NCBI RefSeq assembly: GCF_020400585.1
Contig: NZ_JAINVF010000018.1
Coordinates: 62,001-126,000 of the forward strand
Direction of reading: 5' to 3'
DNA length: 64,000 bases
DNA from: Streptomyces sp. NK08204
GTDB taxonomy: Bacteria > Actinomycetota > Actinomycetes > Streptomycetales > Streptomycetaceae
The translations under genes and the position numbers were made by a program. The first letter of the stretch is position 1. Each line of letters starts with the position of its first letter. Under the pieces are notes generated by a model. That model was not told the origin of the DNA and ran no database searches. It saw nothing but the letters and a program-made list of their open reading frames with translations. Below are positions 43,559-52,025 of this stretch, piece by piece.

Positions 43559-43947
43559 CGCCCCGCCCCTTCGGTCCCGACGGCGTCCATCGCCTCCACG
43601 GTGTCCTCGGCCAACGCCACGGCCTCCTCTCGTACCTCGAACGGCAGTCCACTCAGCACCGGCGGCTTCGCCACCACCGTCACCCGGACCCTGTCGCCCT
43701 CGCGCCCGACCGTCACCCGCGCCCCACGCGGCGCCGCGTCCCGGGTCACCTTCACCACCGCCTCGGCCGGGTCCTGGCGGGCCGCGGACCGGGCGCCCGT
43801 GCGGGCGGCGTCCACGCACTGGATCTGCGCTGCCACCAGGAGCAGCCCCCAGACCAGCGTCATGGTGAACGCCACCAGCACGGACAGCACCACGGCGGCC
43901 TCCGCGGTCACGAACCCTTGGTCCCCCGCCCGCTCACATCCGCGCAC
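43555..43947 (-). CDS. TadE family pseudopilin
   Basis: A 130-aa TadE-like minor pilin. The class III leader is GDQG^FVTAEAAVVLSVLV: the peptidase would cut between G and F and the glutamate sits at +5, followed by a 20-residue hydrophobic helix. The globular part has VTVGREGDRVRVTVVAKP. Start GTG 43947 overlaps the pilin gene end by 14 bases. TadE proteins are assembly components of the Flp pilus or of the related export machinery; no separate prepilin peptidase gene is visible here. Confidence 0.85.
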   Translation of the reverse strand: MRGCERAGDQGFVTAEAAVVLSVLVAFTMTLVWGLLLVAAQIQCVDAARTGARSAARQDPAEAVVKVTRDAAPRGARVTVGREGDRVRVTVVAKPPVLSGLPFEVREEAVALAEDTVEAMDAVGTEGAGR

Positions 43948-44170
43948 TGAGGGCTCGTTTCACGATGGACTGCAGCTCCGCCTTGACCTGGCCGCTGGTG
44001 ACGACCTCGTAGAGCAGCAGCGCGAACCCGACCGCCGCGATGATCCCCATCGCATATTCGGACGTCACCATCCCCGCGTCCCGTCCCGCACCCCGGCGGC
44101 ACAGCCCCCGCAGCCACGCCACGGCTGTCCCGACCGTCCTGCTGACCGTCCTGCCGGCCTTCTTGCTCAT
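43934..44170 (-). CDS. Flp-type pilin-like protein (DUF4244)
   Basis: A 78-aa small pilin of the DUF4244 family: a basic N-terminal leader, the cleavage motif DAG^MVTSEYAMGIIAAVG with the +5 glutamate, then a hydrophobic helix and a short basic tail. It is the expected major pilin of this operon. A G-rich GGGGGTTGAG site precedes the ATG. Upstream lies a 157-base repeat-containing gap that separates it from tadC. Confidence 0.85.
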   Translation of the reverse strand: MSKKAGRTVSRTVGTAVAWLRGLCRRGAGRDAGMVTSEYAMGIIAAVGFALLLYEVVTSGQVKAELQSIVKRALSARM

Positions 44171-44191
44171 CTCAACCCCCGTGAGGTCCGG

Positions 44192-44296
44192 TTCCGTCGC
44201 TCGGCTCTGCGTTCGACCCTGTTGTTCGGCTTTGTCGTTCGGCTAGTTGCTCGGCTTCGCCATTCGCCCTTCGTCGTTCGGCTCTGCTGTTCTTCG
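44192..44296. repeat. Degenerate TCGTTCGGCT repeats
   Basis: Six or so imperfect units of TCGTTCGGCT-type (TTGTTCGGCT, TCGTTCGGCT, GCTCGGCTT) occupy the gap between tadC and the pilin gene. No gene or clear hairpin is evident there. Confidence 0.7.
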
Positions 44297-44327
44297 CGAT
44301 CACCTGTGCGCGCCGCCACCACCCGCA

Positions 44328-45110
44328 TCACCTTCCTCCCACCACGCCACCCGCGAGCCCGATCACGACGGGCAGCACGCCGATCGCGACGAAGGCGGGC
44401 AGGAAGCACAGCCCGACCGGCGCGGAGACCAGCACGGCCGCCCGGCGCGCCCGGGCCGTGGCGGTGCGGGCCCACTCCGCACGTGCGTCCGAGGCGAGAC
44501 GGGCGGCCGGTCCGGCCGCGGGCAGCCCGGACTCGTCGGCCCGTCGCAGCAGCCGCGCCAGCGCCGCGGCACCCGGCAGCGCGGCCAGCCGCCGCCAGGC
44601 ATCCGCCGGTTCGCCGCCGAGCCGCACCTCCGCCGCACCCCGTGCCAGCTCCAGGCCGACGGGCCCGCCGAGGGCCTCCCCCACCGCCTGGGCGGCGATC
44701 ACCGGGCCGGCACCGGCCTCGATGCAGGCCGCCAGCAGGTCGGCCGCCAGCGGGAGTTGCCGGGCGGCGCGCGCGGTGTCGGCCTCCGTCACGCGGTTTT
44801 CCTCCGGCCGGCACCGGCGCCATCGCCACAGCGCCGCGCCCGCGCCCAGACCGAGCAGCGCCCCGGCGAACCCGCCGACCAGCGCCCAGACCCCGCAGAC
44901 CGCCCCGGCCAGGGGCAGCCATCGCCGTAGCGTGCCGACGATTTCGTGGCGCCGCCTGGGTGTCACCGCCGGTTCGCGGGGCAGCAGCTCGGCCACCCGG
45001 CGCCGCGCCCGGCGTCGGCGCCGCGCCAGGTCCAGCCGGTGCACCGACCAGCCCAGGGCGGTCACCACGGCCACCGCCGTCCCCAGCCTGTGGACGAACT
45101 CCCCGCTCAC
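44328..45110 (-). CDS. tadC: TadC-like type II secretion F protein
   Basis: A 260-aa inner-membrane platform protein of the GSPII_F/TadC family. Two hydrophobic segments near residues 70-95 and two at the C-terminus (about 205-255, GLCFLPAFVAIGVLPVVIGL) frame the cytoplasmic domain with LPLAADLLAACIEAGAGP and LARGAAEVRLGGEP. GTG 45110 overlaps the tadB stop codon (GTGA, four bases), so translation is coupled. Confidence 0.85.
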   Translation of the reverse strand: MSGEFVHRLGTAVAVVTALGWSVHRLDLARRRRRARRRVAELLPREPAVTPRRRHEIVGTLRRWLPLAGAVCGVWALVGGFAGALLGLGAGAALWRWRRCRPEENRVTEADTARAARQLPLAADLLAACIEAGAGPVIAAQAVGEALGGPVGLELARGAAEVRLGGEPADAWRRLAALPGAAALARLLRRADESGLPAAGPAARLASDARAEWARTATARARRAAVLVSAPVGLCFLPAFVAIGVLPVVIGLAGGVVGGR

Positions 45111-45955
45111 ACCGCCTCCGCTCCCCGTACGATCCGGGCCGCCCACCACACCCCTGCCGCCTCGAACACCGCCCCGGCCGCCAGGCAGCCCAGCCCGGCC
45201 CCGGTGTGCAGCAGGACCCGCAGCGGGTGGGCACCCATGGCCGCGCCGAGCAGCAGCCCGAGGGAGGGCAGCGCTGCGAGCAGCAGCGCGGTGACCCTGG
45301 CGCCCGCCAACTGAGCACGCAGGTCGGCCCTCTGGTCCCGCTCGGCGCGCAGTGCCCCGTCCAGCCGGTCCAGGCCGGCCGCGAGACCGGCGCCCTGGTC
45401 CACAGCAACCCGCCAGCACGCGGCGAGCCCCAGCAGACCCTCGGCGCCCGGTTGCCGGGCCGCCGCGGCGAGCGTGCCCGCCACGTCCCCACCGAACCTG
45501 GCGGCGGCGGCCACGGCGGGCTGCGCGTCCCCCAGCCCGCCGGAGTCCCCCGCGGCCCGCAGCAGCGCCTCGCCGGGCTGCCGCCCGGCACGCACCTCCC
45601 CGGCGAGGGCACCGCACAGGGCGATCACCGCGTCCACCCGCCGCTCCCGCTCGCGCCTGGCCTGCCGGGCCAGCCGTACCCGCCGCAGCATCAGCACTCC
45701 TGCGGCCCCCACGAAGACCGGGAGCACCGAGGCGCCCAGCAGTGCGAGCAGCAGCCCGACGGCGAGCGACCACCACTCGGCGCCCAACCCGTCGGACCGC
45801 CGACGGAGTTCGCCGAGCGCCCACTCCCATGACGGCGGCCCGGTGGCCACCACTCCGCCGCCCGCCAGCAGCAGCCGCGCCCGCCGCACCCCGGAGTGGC
45901 GCCCGCCGAGCACCCACATGGCGACACCGAGGCACAGCGCAGCCGCCACCCACAT
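45107..45955 (-). CDS. tadB: TadB-like type II secretion F protein
   Basis: A 282-aa TadB-type platform protein. Hydrophobic segments occur at the N-terminus, at about residue 80 and at the C-terminus; the central cytoplasmic part has ALCGALAGEVRAGRQPGEALLRAAG and LGLAACWRVAVDQGAGLAAGLDRL, typical of GSPII_F. ATG 45955 is preceded by AGAGGGA at a good distance; GTG 45975, three bases past the tadA stop codon, is the alternative. It couples to tadC through a four-base overlap. Confidence 0.85.
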   Translation of the reverse strand: MWVAAALCLGVAMWVLGGRHSGVRRARLLLAGGGVVATGPPSWEWALGELRRRSDGLGAEWWSLAVGLLLALLGASVLPVFVGAAGVLMLRRVRLARQARRERERRVDAVIALCGALAGEVRAGRQPGEALLRAAGDSGGLGDAQPAVAAAARFGGDVAGTLAAAARQPGAEGLLGLAACWRVAVDQGAGLAAGLDRLDGALRAERDQRADLRAQLAGARVTALLLAALPSLGLLLGAAMGAHPLRVLLHTGAGLGCLAAGAVFEAAGVWWAARIVRGAEAV

Positions 45956-45977
45956 CTCACCGATCCCTCTGGTCACT

Positions 45978-47201
45978 TCACTCTCGCTCCCAGTCGCTGG
46001 AATCACTCGATCCGCTGAGCAGCTGCCGCAGCCGCTCCCAACCGCGCTCCGGGGCGAAGGCCCGTTCGCCCCAGCGCAGGGCGGGAACCGTCCGCACCAG
46101 TCCTGCGGCCTCGCGCTCCAGGACGTGCACTTCGGCGATCCGGCGCCGTCCGGACCGGTCCCGTACGAGGTGGAGCACCACGGCGACCGCCGCCGCCAAC
46201 TGGCTGTGCAGCGCCGCCCGGTCGAGCCCGGCCGCCGTGCCGAGCGCCTCCAGGCGGGCGGGTACGTCCGCGGCGGCGTTGGCGTGGACGGTGCCGCACC
46301 CGCCCTCGTGGCCGGTGTTGAGCGCGGCCAGCAGATGCACCACCTCGGGACCGCGCACCTCGCCGACGACCAGCCTGTCGGGCCGCATCCGCAGCGCCTG
46401 CCGGACGAGGTCCTCCAGGGTGACCAGGCCGGCGCCCTCCTGGTTGGCGGGCCGGGTCTCCAGCCGTACGACGTGCGGGTGGTCCGGTCTCAACTCGGCC
46501 GAGTCCTCGGCGAGCACGATCCGCTCGCCCGGTCCGACCAGGCCGAGCAGGGCACTCAGCAGGGTCGTCTTGCCGCTTCCGGTGCCGCCGCTGACGAGGA
46601 AGGACAGCCGGGCCGCCAGCAGCGCCCGCAGGATCCGGTCACCGCCGGGCGGCACGGTGCCGGCCGTGACGAGTTCGTCGAGGGTGAACGCCCGGGGCCG
46701 TACGACCCGCAGGGACAGGCAGGTGCAGCCGACGGCCACCGGGGGCAGCACCGCGTGCAGCCGGGTCCCGTCGGGCAGCCGGGCGTCCGCCCAGGGCCGT
46801 GCGTCGTCCAGACGGCGTCCGGCCACGGAGGCCAGGCGTTGCGCCAGGCGTCGGACGGCGGTCGCGTCGGGGAAGGTGACCGGCGTCAGTTCGAGGCCGC
46901 CGCCCCGGTCCACCCAGATCCGGTCCGGGGCGGACACCAGGACGTCTGTGACGTCGTCGGCGGCGAGCAGCGGTTCCAGCGGGCCGGTGCCGACGAGTTC
47001 GGACCTCAGCTGTTCGGCTGCGCCGAGCACCTCGGCGTCGCCCAGCACGCGGCCCTGTTCGCGCAGTGCCTGGGCCACGCGTGCGGGGGTGGGTTCGGCG
47101 CCGCTCTCGGCCAGCCGGCGCCGGACGCCGTCGAGCAGGGCGGCGCCGTCGGCCCGCTCGAGTGCGGGACGCAGTCCGGGAAGCAGTCCGGGAGACGTCA
47201 T
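45978..47201 (-). CDS. tadA: TadA/CpaF secretion ATPase
   Basis: A 407-aa VirB11/CpaF-type ATPase that drives pilus assembly. Walker A is LVSGGTGSGKTTLLSALLGLV (about residue 208), the Asp box ERIVLAEDSAELR and Walker B with MRPDRLVVGEVRGPEVVHLL follow, and the His box is GHEGGCGTVHANAAADV. The N-terminal domain is about 150 residues. ATG 47201 overlaps the stop codon of ssd by four bases (ATGA) with GGAG upstream. Confidence 0.93.
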   Translation of the reverse strand: MTSPGLLPGLRPALERADGAALLDGVRRRLAESGAEPTPARVAQALREQGRVLGDAEVLGAAEQLRSELVGTGPLEPLLAADDVTDVLVSAPDRIWVDRGGGLELTPVTFPDATAVRRLAQRLASVAGRRLDDARPWADARLPDGTRLHAVLPPVAVGCTCLSLRVVRPRAFTLDELVTAGTVPPGGDRILRALLAARLSFLVSGGTGSGKTTLLSALLGLVGPGERIVLAEDSAELRPDHPHVVRLETRPANQEGAGLVTLEDLVRQALRMRPDRLVVGEVRGPEVVHLLAALNTGHEGGCGTVHANAAADVPARLEALGTAAGLDRAALHSQLAAAVAVVLHLVRDRSGRRRIAEVHVLEREAAGLVRTVPALRWGERAFAPERGWERLRQLLSGSSDSSDWERE

Positions 47202-48304
47202 CCGGTGGCTCCCGTCTCGACCAGGGTCCGCTCCCAGAAGTTCGCGCAGAAGCGGGCGAGGGGGCCGCGTCCGGCCGCGGCGGGTGGTTTCGCCCCGCCC
47301 CGCGGACGCAGCAGCGCCGGTTCGACGGGGACCTCGCCGGCCAGGGGCAGGCCGAGCAGCCGGGCCACCTCCCGGTCGTCGAGGCCGGGCGCGTACGGGC
47401 CGCGCACCGCCACCCGCAGGTCGCGCACGACCATGCCGACGGCGGAGGCGACGCGTCCTGCAGCGGCGACCGCCCGCAGTTCGCCGGGGACGACGAGCAG
47501 CGCCAGGTCGAGCTGGGCGAGGGCTTCGGCAACCCCGTCGTCCAGGCGGCGGGGCAGGTCGACCACGACGGTGCCGCCGCGCCGCCGGGCGGCGGCGAGC
47601 ACCGCGCGGACGGCCTGGTGGGGGACGGCGACGCAGTCGCCGCGGTCCCAGCTGAGCACCCGCAGCGCGTGCAGCTCGGGCAGCGACTCCTCCAGGGCGC
47701 CGCCCCCGACCCGGCCGCGCGAGGCGGCGAAGGCGGGCCAGCGCAGCCCCTCCGTGTTCTCACCGCCGAGGAGTACGTCGAGTCCGCCGCCGAGCGGATC
47801 GGCGTCCACGAGCAGGGTGCGCAGTCCCTCGCGCGCGGAGGTGACGGCGAGTGCGCAGGCAAGGGTGGACGCACCGGCCCCGCCCCGGCCACCGATCACG
47901 CCGACGGTGAGGGCCGGGCGGCCGACACCCTCGGCGACGTCGGCGATCCGGTCGACCAGCCACTGCTCGCCGTCGGGCAGCATCAGGACGTGGTCGGCGC
48001 CGATCTGGACGGCCCGTTTCCACACCTCGGAGTCGTCCTGGTCGCGGCCGACCAGCACCACTGCGTGTCGGCGGGCGGCACCGCGCAGCCGGCCGGCGGC
48101 GTCGTCGCCGACCAGGACGAGCGGGGCCGTTTCCCAGCCGCCGCCGCGTTCCGGAACGCCGTGGTGGACCTCGGGTGTGGCTCCGGCCGCCGCGCACAGA
48201 CGCAGCAGGTCGTCCAGCAGTTCCGCGTCCTCGGTGACGATGAGCGGCCGGCCCGGTCGGCCCGCGCCGGTGGGCGGCGGGTCGTGGGTGACGGTTCCGG
48301 TCAT
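47198..48304 (-). CDS. CpaE/Ssd-like ATPase at tad operon head
   Basis: A 368-aa MinD/ParA-superfamily protein. A receiver-like N-terminal domain (about 1-125: LIVTEDAELLDDLLRLCAA) precedes a P-loop domain with the degenerate Walker A VGVIGGRGGAGASTLACALAV, where serine follows GGAGA and the usual GKT lysine is missing at that position, and VDADPLGGGLDVLLGG. In Caulobacter CpaE places the pilus machine; in mycobacteria the equivalent (Rv3660c) is called Ssd and affects septation. It heads the operon. Start ATG 48304 follows GGGGGAGC. Confidence 0.85.
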   Translation of the reverse strand: MTGTVTHDPPPTGAGRPGRPLIVTEDAELLDDLLRLCAAAGATPEVHHGVPERGGGWETAPLVLVGDDAAGRLRGAARRHAVVLVGRDQDDSEVWKRAVQIGADHVLMLPDGEQWLVDRIADVAEGVGRPALTVGVIGGRGGAGASTLACALAVTSAREGLRTLLVDADPLGGGLDVLLGGENTEGLRWPAFAASRGRVGGGALEESLPELHALRVLSWDRGDCVAVPHQAVRAVLAAARRRGGTVVVDLPRRLDDGVAEALAQLDLALLVVPGELRAVAAAGRVASAVGMVVRDLRVAVRGPYAPGLDDREVARLLGLPLAGEVPVEPALLRPRGGAKPPAAAGRGPLARFCANFWERTLVETGATG

Positions 48305-48896
48305 GTGTGCTCCCCCTTCGCTGCGTGTTCCGCGCGGACCGCTGCGGTCCCGCGATTCCCGAACGTGTGGAGAACCGGCATACGGCCTCCATATGAGCGG
48401 CCCTCAGAAACCGGACATACGCCTTCCGGCAATGCGAACCGGCCATGAACTCGCCGGCCCGGACCGCGCTGGAATCACGATGGAGCGAACCTCGAAATCA
48501 TGTGGATCTTGGTGGAAATCTGTGGACAACTCAGCGGCTGTGAATATCGATGTCACCCATACCGGTGACCCCTGCGCTGATCCCCGTACGACTTCCGCAG
48601 AGCAGCTCCATGATTACCCTGAGTAACAGATCATGCGCATGACGAAAAGCGGCCGAAGCCGCTCGCCGCAGTCCCGTGACGGACGCAAGGAAAGGGAAAA
48701 CCCACCCGGACATGCGACGACCCCCGCCGGGGGGGAGAGCGGGGGTCGTCCCCACGGCCGACTCGGGGGGGGAGGAGTCGGACCGGGTTAGCACGGTCGC
48801 GAACGATCCGTGACTTCCATGGTGTACCCGAGAGCCCTCTCAGGCAAACCCACGCGCCCCACCTTACGCCGAATGGTGGGCGCATATGCTCAGGTC
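48305..48896. promoter_or_regulatory. Divergent upstream region of the tad operon and HAD gene
   Basis: The 592-base region holds no gene. It must contain the tad promoter on the minus strand and the HAD promoter on the plus strand; an AT-richer stretch at 48480-48560 is the most promoter-like. Two hairpins lie at 48717-48749 and 48758-48781. TATGCT (48885-48890) is a -10-like box six bases before the GTG of the HAD gene. Confidence 0.6.
48717..48749. terminator. Hairpin in the tad-HAD intergenic region
   Basis: An 11-base stem (ACGACCCCCGC / GCGGGGGTCGT) between two divergent genes, followed at 48758-48781 by a second, seven-base stem (CCGACTC / GAGTCGG). No gene ends here, so either an attenuator, a terminator of an unseen RNA or a structural element is possible. 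Confidence 0.45.
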
Positions 48897-49718
48897 GTGG
48901 AAAACCACTCCTTGCCCCGCGCAGCCGCCTTCTTTGACCTGGACAAGACGGTCATTGCGAAGTCGAGCACGCTCACCTTCAGCAAGTCCTTCTACCAAGG
49001 CGGACTGATCAACCGCAGGGCCGCACTGCGCACCGCATACGCCCAGTTCGTGTTCCTGGTCGGCGGTCTCGACCACGATCAGATGGAGCGCATGCGCGAG
49101 TACCTGTCGACGTTGTGCCGCGGCTGGAACGTCCAGCAGGTCCGGGAGATCGTCGCCGAGACACTGCACGACCTGATCGACCCGATCATCTACGACGAGG
49201 CCGCCTCCCTCGTAGAGGAGCACCACGCGGCCGGACGCGACGTCGTGATCGTGTCCACCTCGGGCGCGGAGGTGGTCGAGCCGATCGGCGAACTGCTGGG
49301 CGCGGACCGGGTGGTGGCCACCCGCATGGTCGTCGGCCCCGACGGCTGCTTCACCGGAGAGGTGGAGTACTACGCCTACGGCCCGACCAAAGCCGAAGCG
49401 GTCCGGGAACTGGCCGCCTCCGAGGGCTACGACCTGGCCCGCTGCTACGCCTACAGCGACTCGGCGACCGACCTGCCGATGCTCCAGGCGGTCGGGCACC
49501 CGCACGCCGTGAACCCGGACCGCGCGCTGCGCCGGGAGGCGCTCGCGCGCGACTGGCCGGTTCTGGAGTTCCGCCGGCCGGTGCGGCTCAAGCAGCGGCT
49601 GCCCGCCCTGTCCGTGCCGCCGCGTCCAGCCCTGGTCGCGGCGGCGGCGATAGGCGCAGCCGCCGCGACGGCCGGCTTCGTGTGGTATTCCAACCGGCGA
49701 CGCGGAACCATATCCTGA
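48897..49718 (+). CDS. HAD-IB family phosphatase-like protein
   Basis: A 273-aa HAD hydrolase. Motif I is FFDLDKTVIAKSSTL (residues 14-28), motif II the threonine/serine in VIVSTSGAEV (about 120), the lysine in YGPTKAEAV and motif IV SDSATDLPMLQAVG (about 200). A hydrophobic C-terminal helix (AAAAIGAAAATAGFVWY) anchors it. This matches the actinobacterial Rv3661-type subfamily related to phosphoserine phosphatase; substrate unknown. GTG 48897 is chosen because TATGCT lies six bases before it (leaderless); ATG 48873 is the alternative. It is divergent from the tad operon. Confidence 0.87.
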   Translation: MENHSLPRAAAFFDLDKTVIAKSSTLTFSKSFYQGGLINRRAALRTAYAQFVFLVGGLDHDQMERMREYLSTLCRGWNVQQVREIVAETLHDLIDPIIYDEAASLVEEHHAAGRDVVIVSTSGAEVVEPIGELLGADRVVATRMVVGPDGCFTGEVEYYAYGPTKAEAVRELAASEGYDLARCYAYSDSATDLPMLQAVGHPHAVNPDRALRREALARDWPVLEFRRPVRLKQRLPALSVPPRPALVAAAAIGAAAATAGFVWYSNRRRGTIS

Positions 49719-50008
49719 TCGATGTGCCCTATTCACCCCTGTTTGCACCTGATGGCAAAGAAGTGCACACAGGGGTACCGCTTGATCCCGTTCTGCAGTA
49801 CAAAGGAGTCAGCGGCCCGCGAGACCAAAGGACATCCGAGAGGATGACCTGTCTGTACGCACCTGGCCCCACGGACCCCGCATGACCATCCGGCACCCAC
49901 GCGACGTCGACCCGTCGATTACGGGCCAGCCGCACCAGGTGACGGGCAAAGCACCCCGACCTGATGGGCGAAATATCGAGGACGCTTGGTAACCGGGTGA
50001 GCATGCCA

Positions 50009-50036
50009 GCGGCGGTACGAGCACTCGTACCGCCGC
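50009..50036 (-). terminator. Terminator of the Fic-like gene
   Basis: A 13-base-pair perfect inverted repeat (GCGGCGGTACGAG / CTCGTACCGCCGC) centred on two bases, 22 bases past the stop codon of the Fic-like gene. The gene-free stretch 49719-50057 holds nothing else that I can name. Confidence 0.7.
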
Positions 50037-50057
50037 AACCCGTTCAGGGAGCTTCGC

Positions 50058-50882
50058 TCAGGCCGCGCCGCGCTGCAGCGCCTCGCACACCGCCGTCGAC
50101 TCGCGCACGCCCAGCTCGACAGCCTTGCCGCAGTGGGCGATCCAGGCCGCCATGCCTTCACGGGTCCCGGAGACGTACCCCTCCAGTGCGGCCAGGTAGG
50201 AAGCGCCTCCCAGTTCGGCGTAGCCCACCTCGGCCGGGCAGACGGACTTGGGGTCCAGGCCACTGCCGACGAGAACGATCCGCTCGGCCGCGCGCGCGAC
50301 CAGACCGTTGTGCGAGACGAAGGGGCGCAGCGCCAGCAGCTCGCCGTGCACCACGGCGGCCGTCACCAGCGCGGGCGCGGAGGTTCCCGCGATGATCAGG
50401 TCTGCCAGCCCCTCCAGTCGGCCGGACACCTCCTGGACCTCCGGCAGTGGCAGCTCGATCAGCGGCTCGTCCACGGCCTCGCCCGCCTGACGCGGCCTGC
50501 CGACCTCGTCACCCGGCTCCGCGGCGGCCACCACGTGCAGCCGGGCCAGCACCCTGAGAGGCGACTGCCGCCAGATGGACAGCAGCTGGCCCGCCTCCGC
50601 GGTCAACCGCAGGGCCGCACCCACGACGCGGGCCTCAGGGTCGGCGCTGAAGTCCGTGCGCCGACGCACCTCCTCCAGCGCCCAGTCGGCGCCGGACAGC
50701 GCCGCGGAGCCGCGGGCGCCGCGCAGCGCCGCCTCGGAGGTGATCTCGTTGCTGCGGCGCCGCATGACCCGGTGCCCGTAGACCCGGTCCACGGCCTTGC
50801 GCACGGACTCCACGGACTCGGCCACACCGGGCAGGGAGCCCAGGGCCGCGAGCGGATCGGCGGTCGCGCCTGTCGTACTCAT
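50058..50882 (-). CDS. Degenerate Fic-fold protein (Rv3662c type)
   Basis: A 274-aa, mostly helical protein conserved in actinobacteria. Near residue 195 the sequence ALRPFVSHNGLVARAAERIV aligns with the Fic motif HPFx[DE]GNGRxxR, but the catalytic histidine is arginine and the acidic residue and first arginine are lost; only PF, NG and the last R remain. It is therefore unlikely to transfer AMP. ATG 50882 is used: TACTGT lies seven bases before it; GTG 50900 is possible. It is divergent from an ATPase gene, with about 100 bases between them. Confidence 0.65.
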   Translation of the reverse strand: MSTTGATADPLAALGSLPGVAESVESVRKAVDRVYGHRVMRRRSNEITSEAALRGARGSAALSGADWALEEVRRRTDFSADPEARVVGAALRLTAEAGQLLSIWRQSPLRVLARLHVVAAAEPGDEVGRPRQAGEAVDEPLIELPLPEVQEVSGRLEGLADLIIAGTSAPALVTAAVVHGELLALRPFVSHNGLVARAAERIVLVGSGLDPKSVCPAEVGYAELGGASYLAALEGYVSGTREGMAAWIAHCGKAVELGVRESTAVCEALQRGAA

Positions 50883-50982
50883 GAGTACGACAGTAGCCAC
50901 CTCACTGCCTCACCCCACGAAGGAGTGGTCTTCTTCACTCCACCTGACACTCCCAGCGATCACCTGACTACTCTTGGTGAAC

Positions 50983-51975
50983 ATGAAAATTGCTTTCGTC
51001 GGGAAGGGCGGCAGCGGCAAGACCACGCTCTCCTCCCTCTTCATCCGCCACCTCGCGGCTGTCGGCGCCCCGGTGGTCGCCATCGACGCCGACATCAACC
51101 AGCACCTCGGCCCCGCGCTCGGCCTCGACGAAGCCGAGGCCGCCGCGCTGCCGGCCATGGGCGAGCGGCTGCCGCTGATCAAGGACCACCTGCGTGGCGG
51201 CAATCCGCGCATCGCCTCCGCCGCGACGATGATCAAGACGACTCCGCCCGGCGCGGGCTCGCGGCTGGTGCGGGTCCGGGAGCCGAACCCGATCTACGAC
51301 GCCTGCGCGCGTCCAGTGGAACTCGACGGGGGTGCCGTCCGTTTGATGGTCACAGGGCCCTTCACGGACGCCGACCTGGGGGTCGCCTGCTACCACTCGA
51401 AGACAGGAGCGGTGGAGCTGTTCCTGAACCACCTCGTCGACGGCCCCGACGAGTACGTCGTGGTCGACATGACGGCCGGTTCGGACTCCTTCGCCTCCGG
51501 CATGTTCACTCGCTTCGACATGACGTTCCTCGTCGCCGAGCCGACCCGGAAGGGGGTCTCCGTCTACCGCCAGTACAAGGAGTACGCACGCGACTTCGGC
51601 ATCACGCTGAAGGTCGTCGGCAACAAGGTCCAGGCGCAGGACGACATCGACTTCCTCCGCGCGGAGGTCGGGGACGACCTGCTCGTGACGGTCGGGCACT
51701 CGGAGTGGGTGCGCGCCATGGAGAAGGGACGCCCGCCCCGGTTCGACCTCCTGGAAGCGACCAACTCCCGCGCCCTGCAGATCCTTCGGGACGCCGTCGA
51801 CACGACGTACGAGCTGCGCGACTGGGAGCGCTACACCCGGCAGATGGTGCACTTCCACCTGAAGAACGCCGAGGCGTGGGGCAACGAGCGCACCGGGGTC
51901 GACCTGGCGGCGCAGGTCGACCCCGGGTTCGTGCTCGGCGAGGCCATCGACGCGGGCGTGACGGCTCCCGCGTGA
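50983..51975 (+). CDS. CooC/ParA-like P-loop ATPase
   Basis: A 330-aa SIMIBI ATPase. The deviant Walker A is KIAFVGKGGSGKTTLSSLF (residues 2-20, with the lysine after GKG typical for CooC/MinD types), Walker A' is VVAIDADINQHLGPALG and Walker B YVVVDMTAGSDSF. Unlike ParA there is no partner ParB nearby. CooC proteins insert metals, while others act in protein localisation; neither partner is visible. ATG 50983 is chosen; TACTCT (50969-50974) eight bases upstream could be a leaderless -10. Divergent from the Fic-like gene and perhaps functionally linked. Confidence 0.85.
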   Translation: MKIAFVGKGGSGKTTLSSLFIRHLAAVGAPVVAIDADINQHLGPALGLDEAEAAALPAMGERLPLIKDHLRGGNPRIASAATMIKTTPPGAGSRLVRVREPNPIYDACARPVELDGGAVRLMVTGPFTDADLGVACYHSKTGAVELFLNHLVDGPDEYVVVDMTAGSDSFASGMFTRFDMTFLVAEPTRKGVSVYRQYKEYARDFGITLKVVGNKVQAQDDIDFLRAEVGDDLLVTVGHSEWVRAMEKGRPPRFDLLEATNSRALQILRDAVDTTYELRDWERYTRQMVHFHLKNAEAWGNERTGVDLAAQVDPGFVLGEAIDAGVTAPA

Positions 51976-52025
51976 CAGACCTTCTGACGACTCCCGTGTG
52001 ACAGCTCCCGCCTGACCGTTACGGC

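Noticed and set aside
44171..44327. Extra small gene between tadC and the pilin gene
   Set aside because: The stretch is made of degenerate repeats with no start having a ribosome-binding site.
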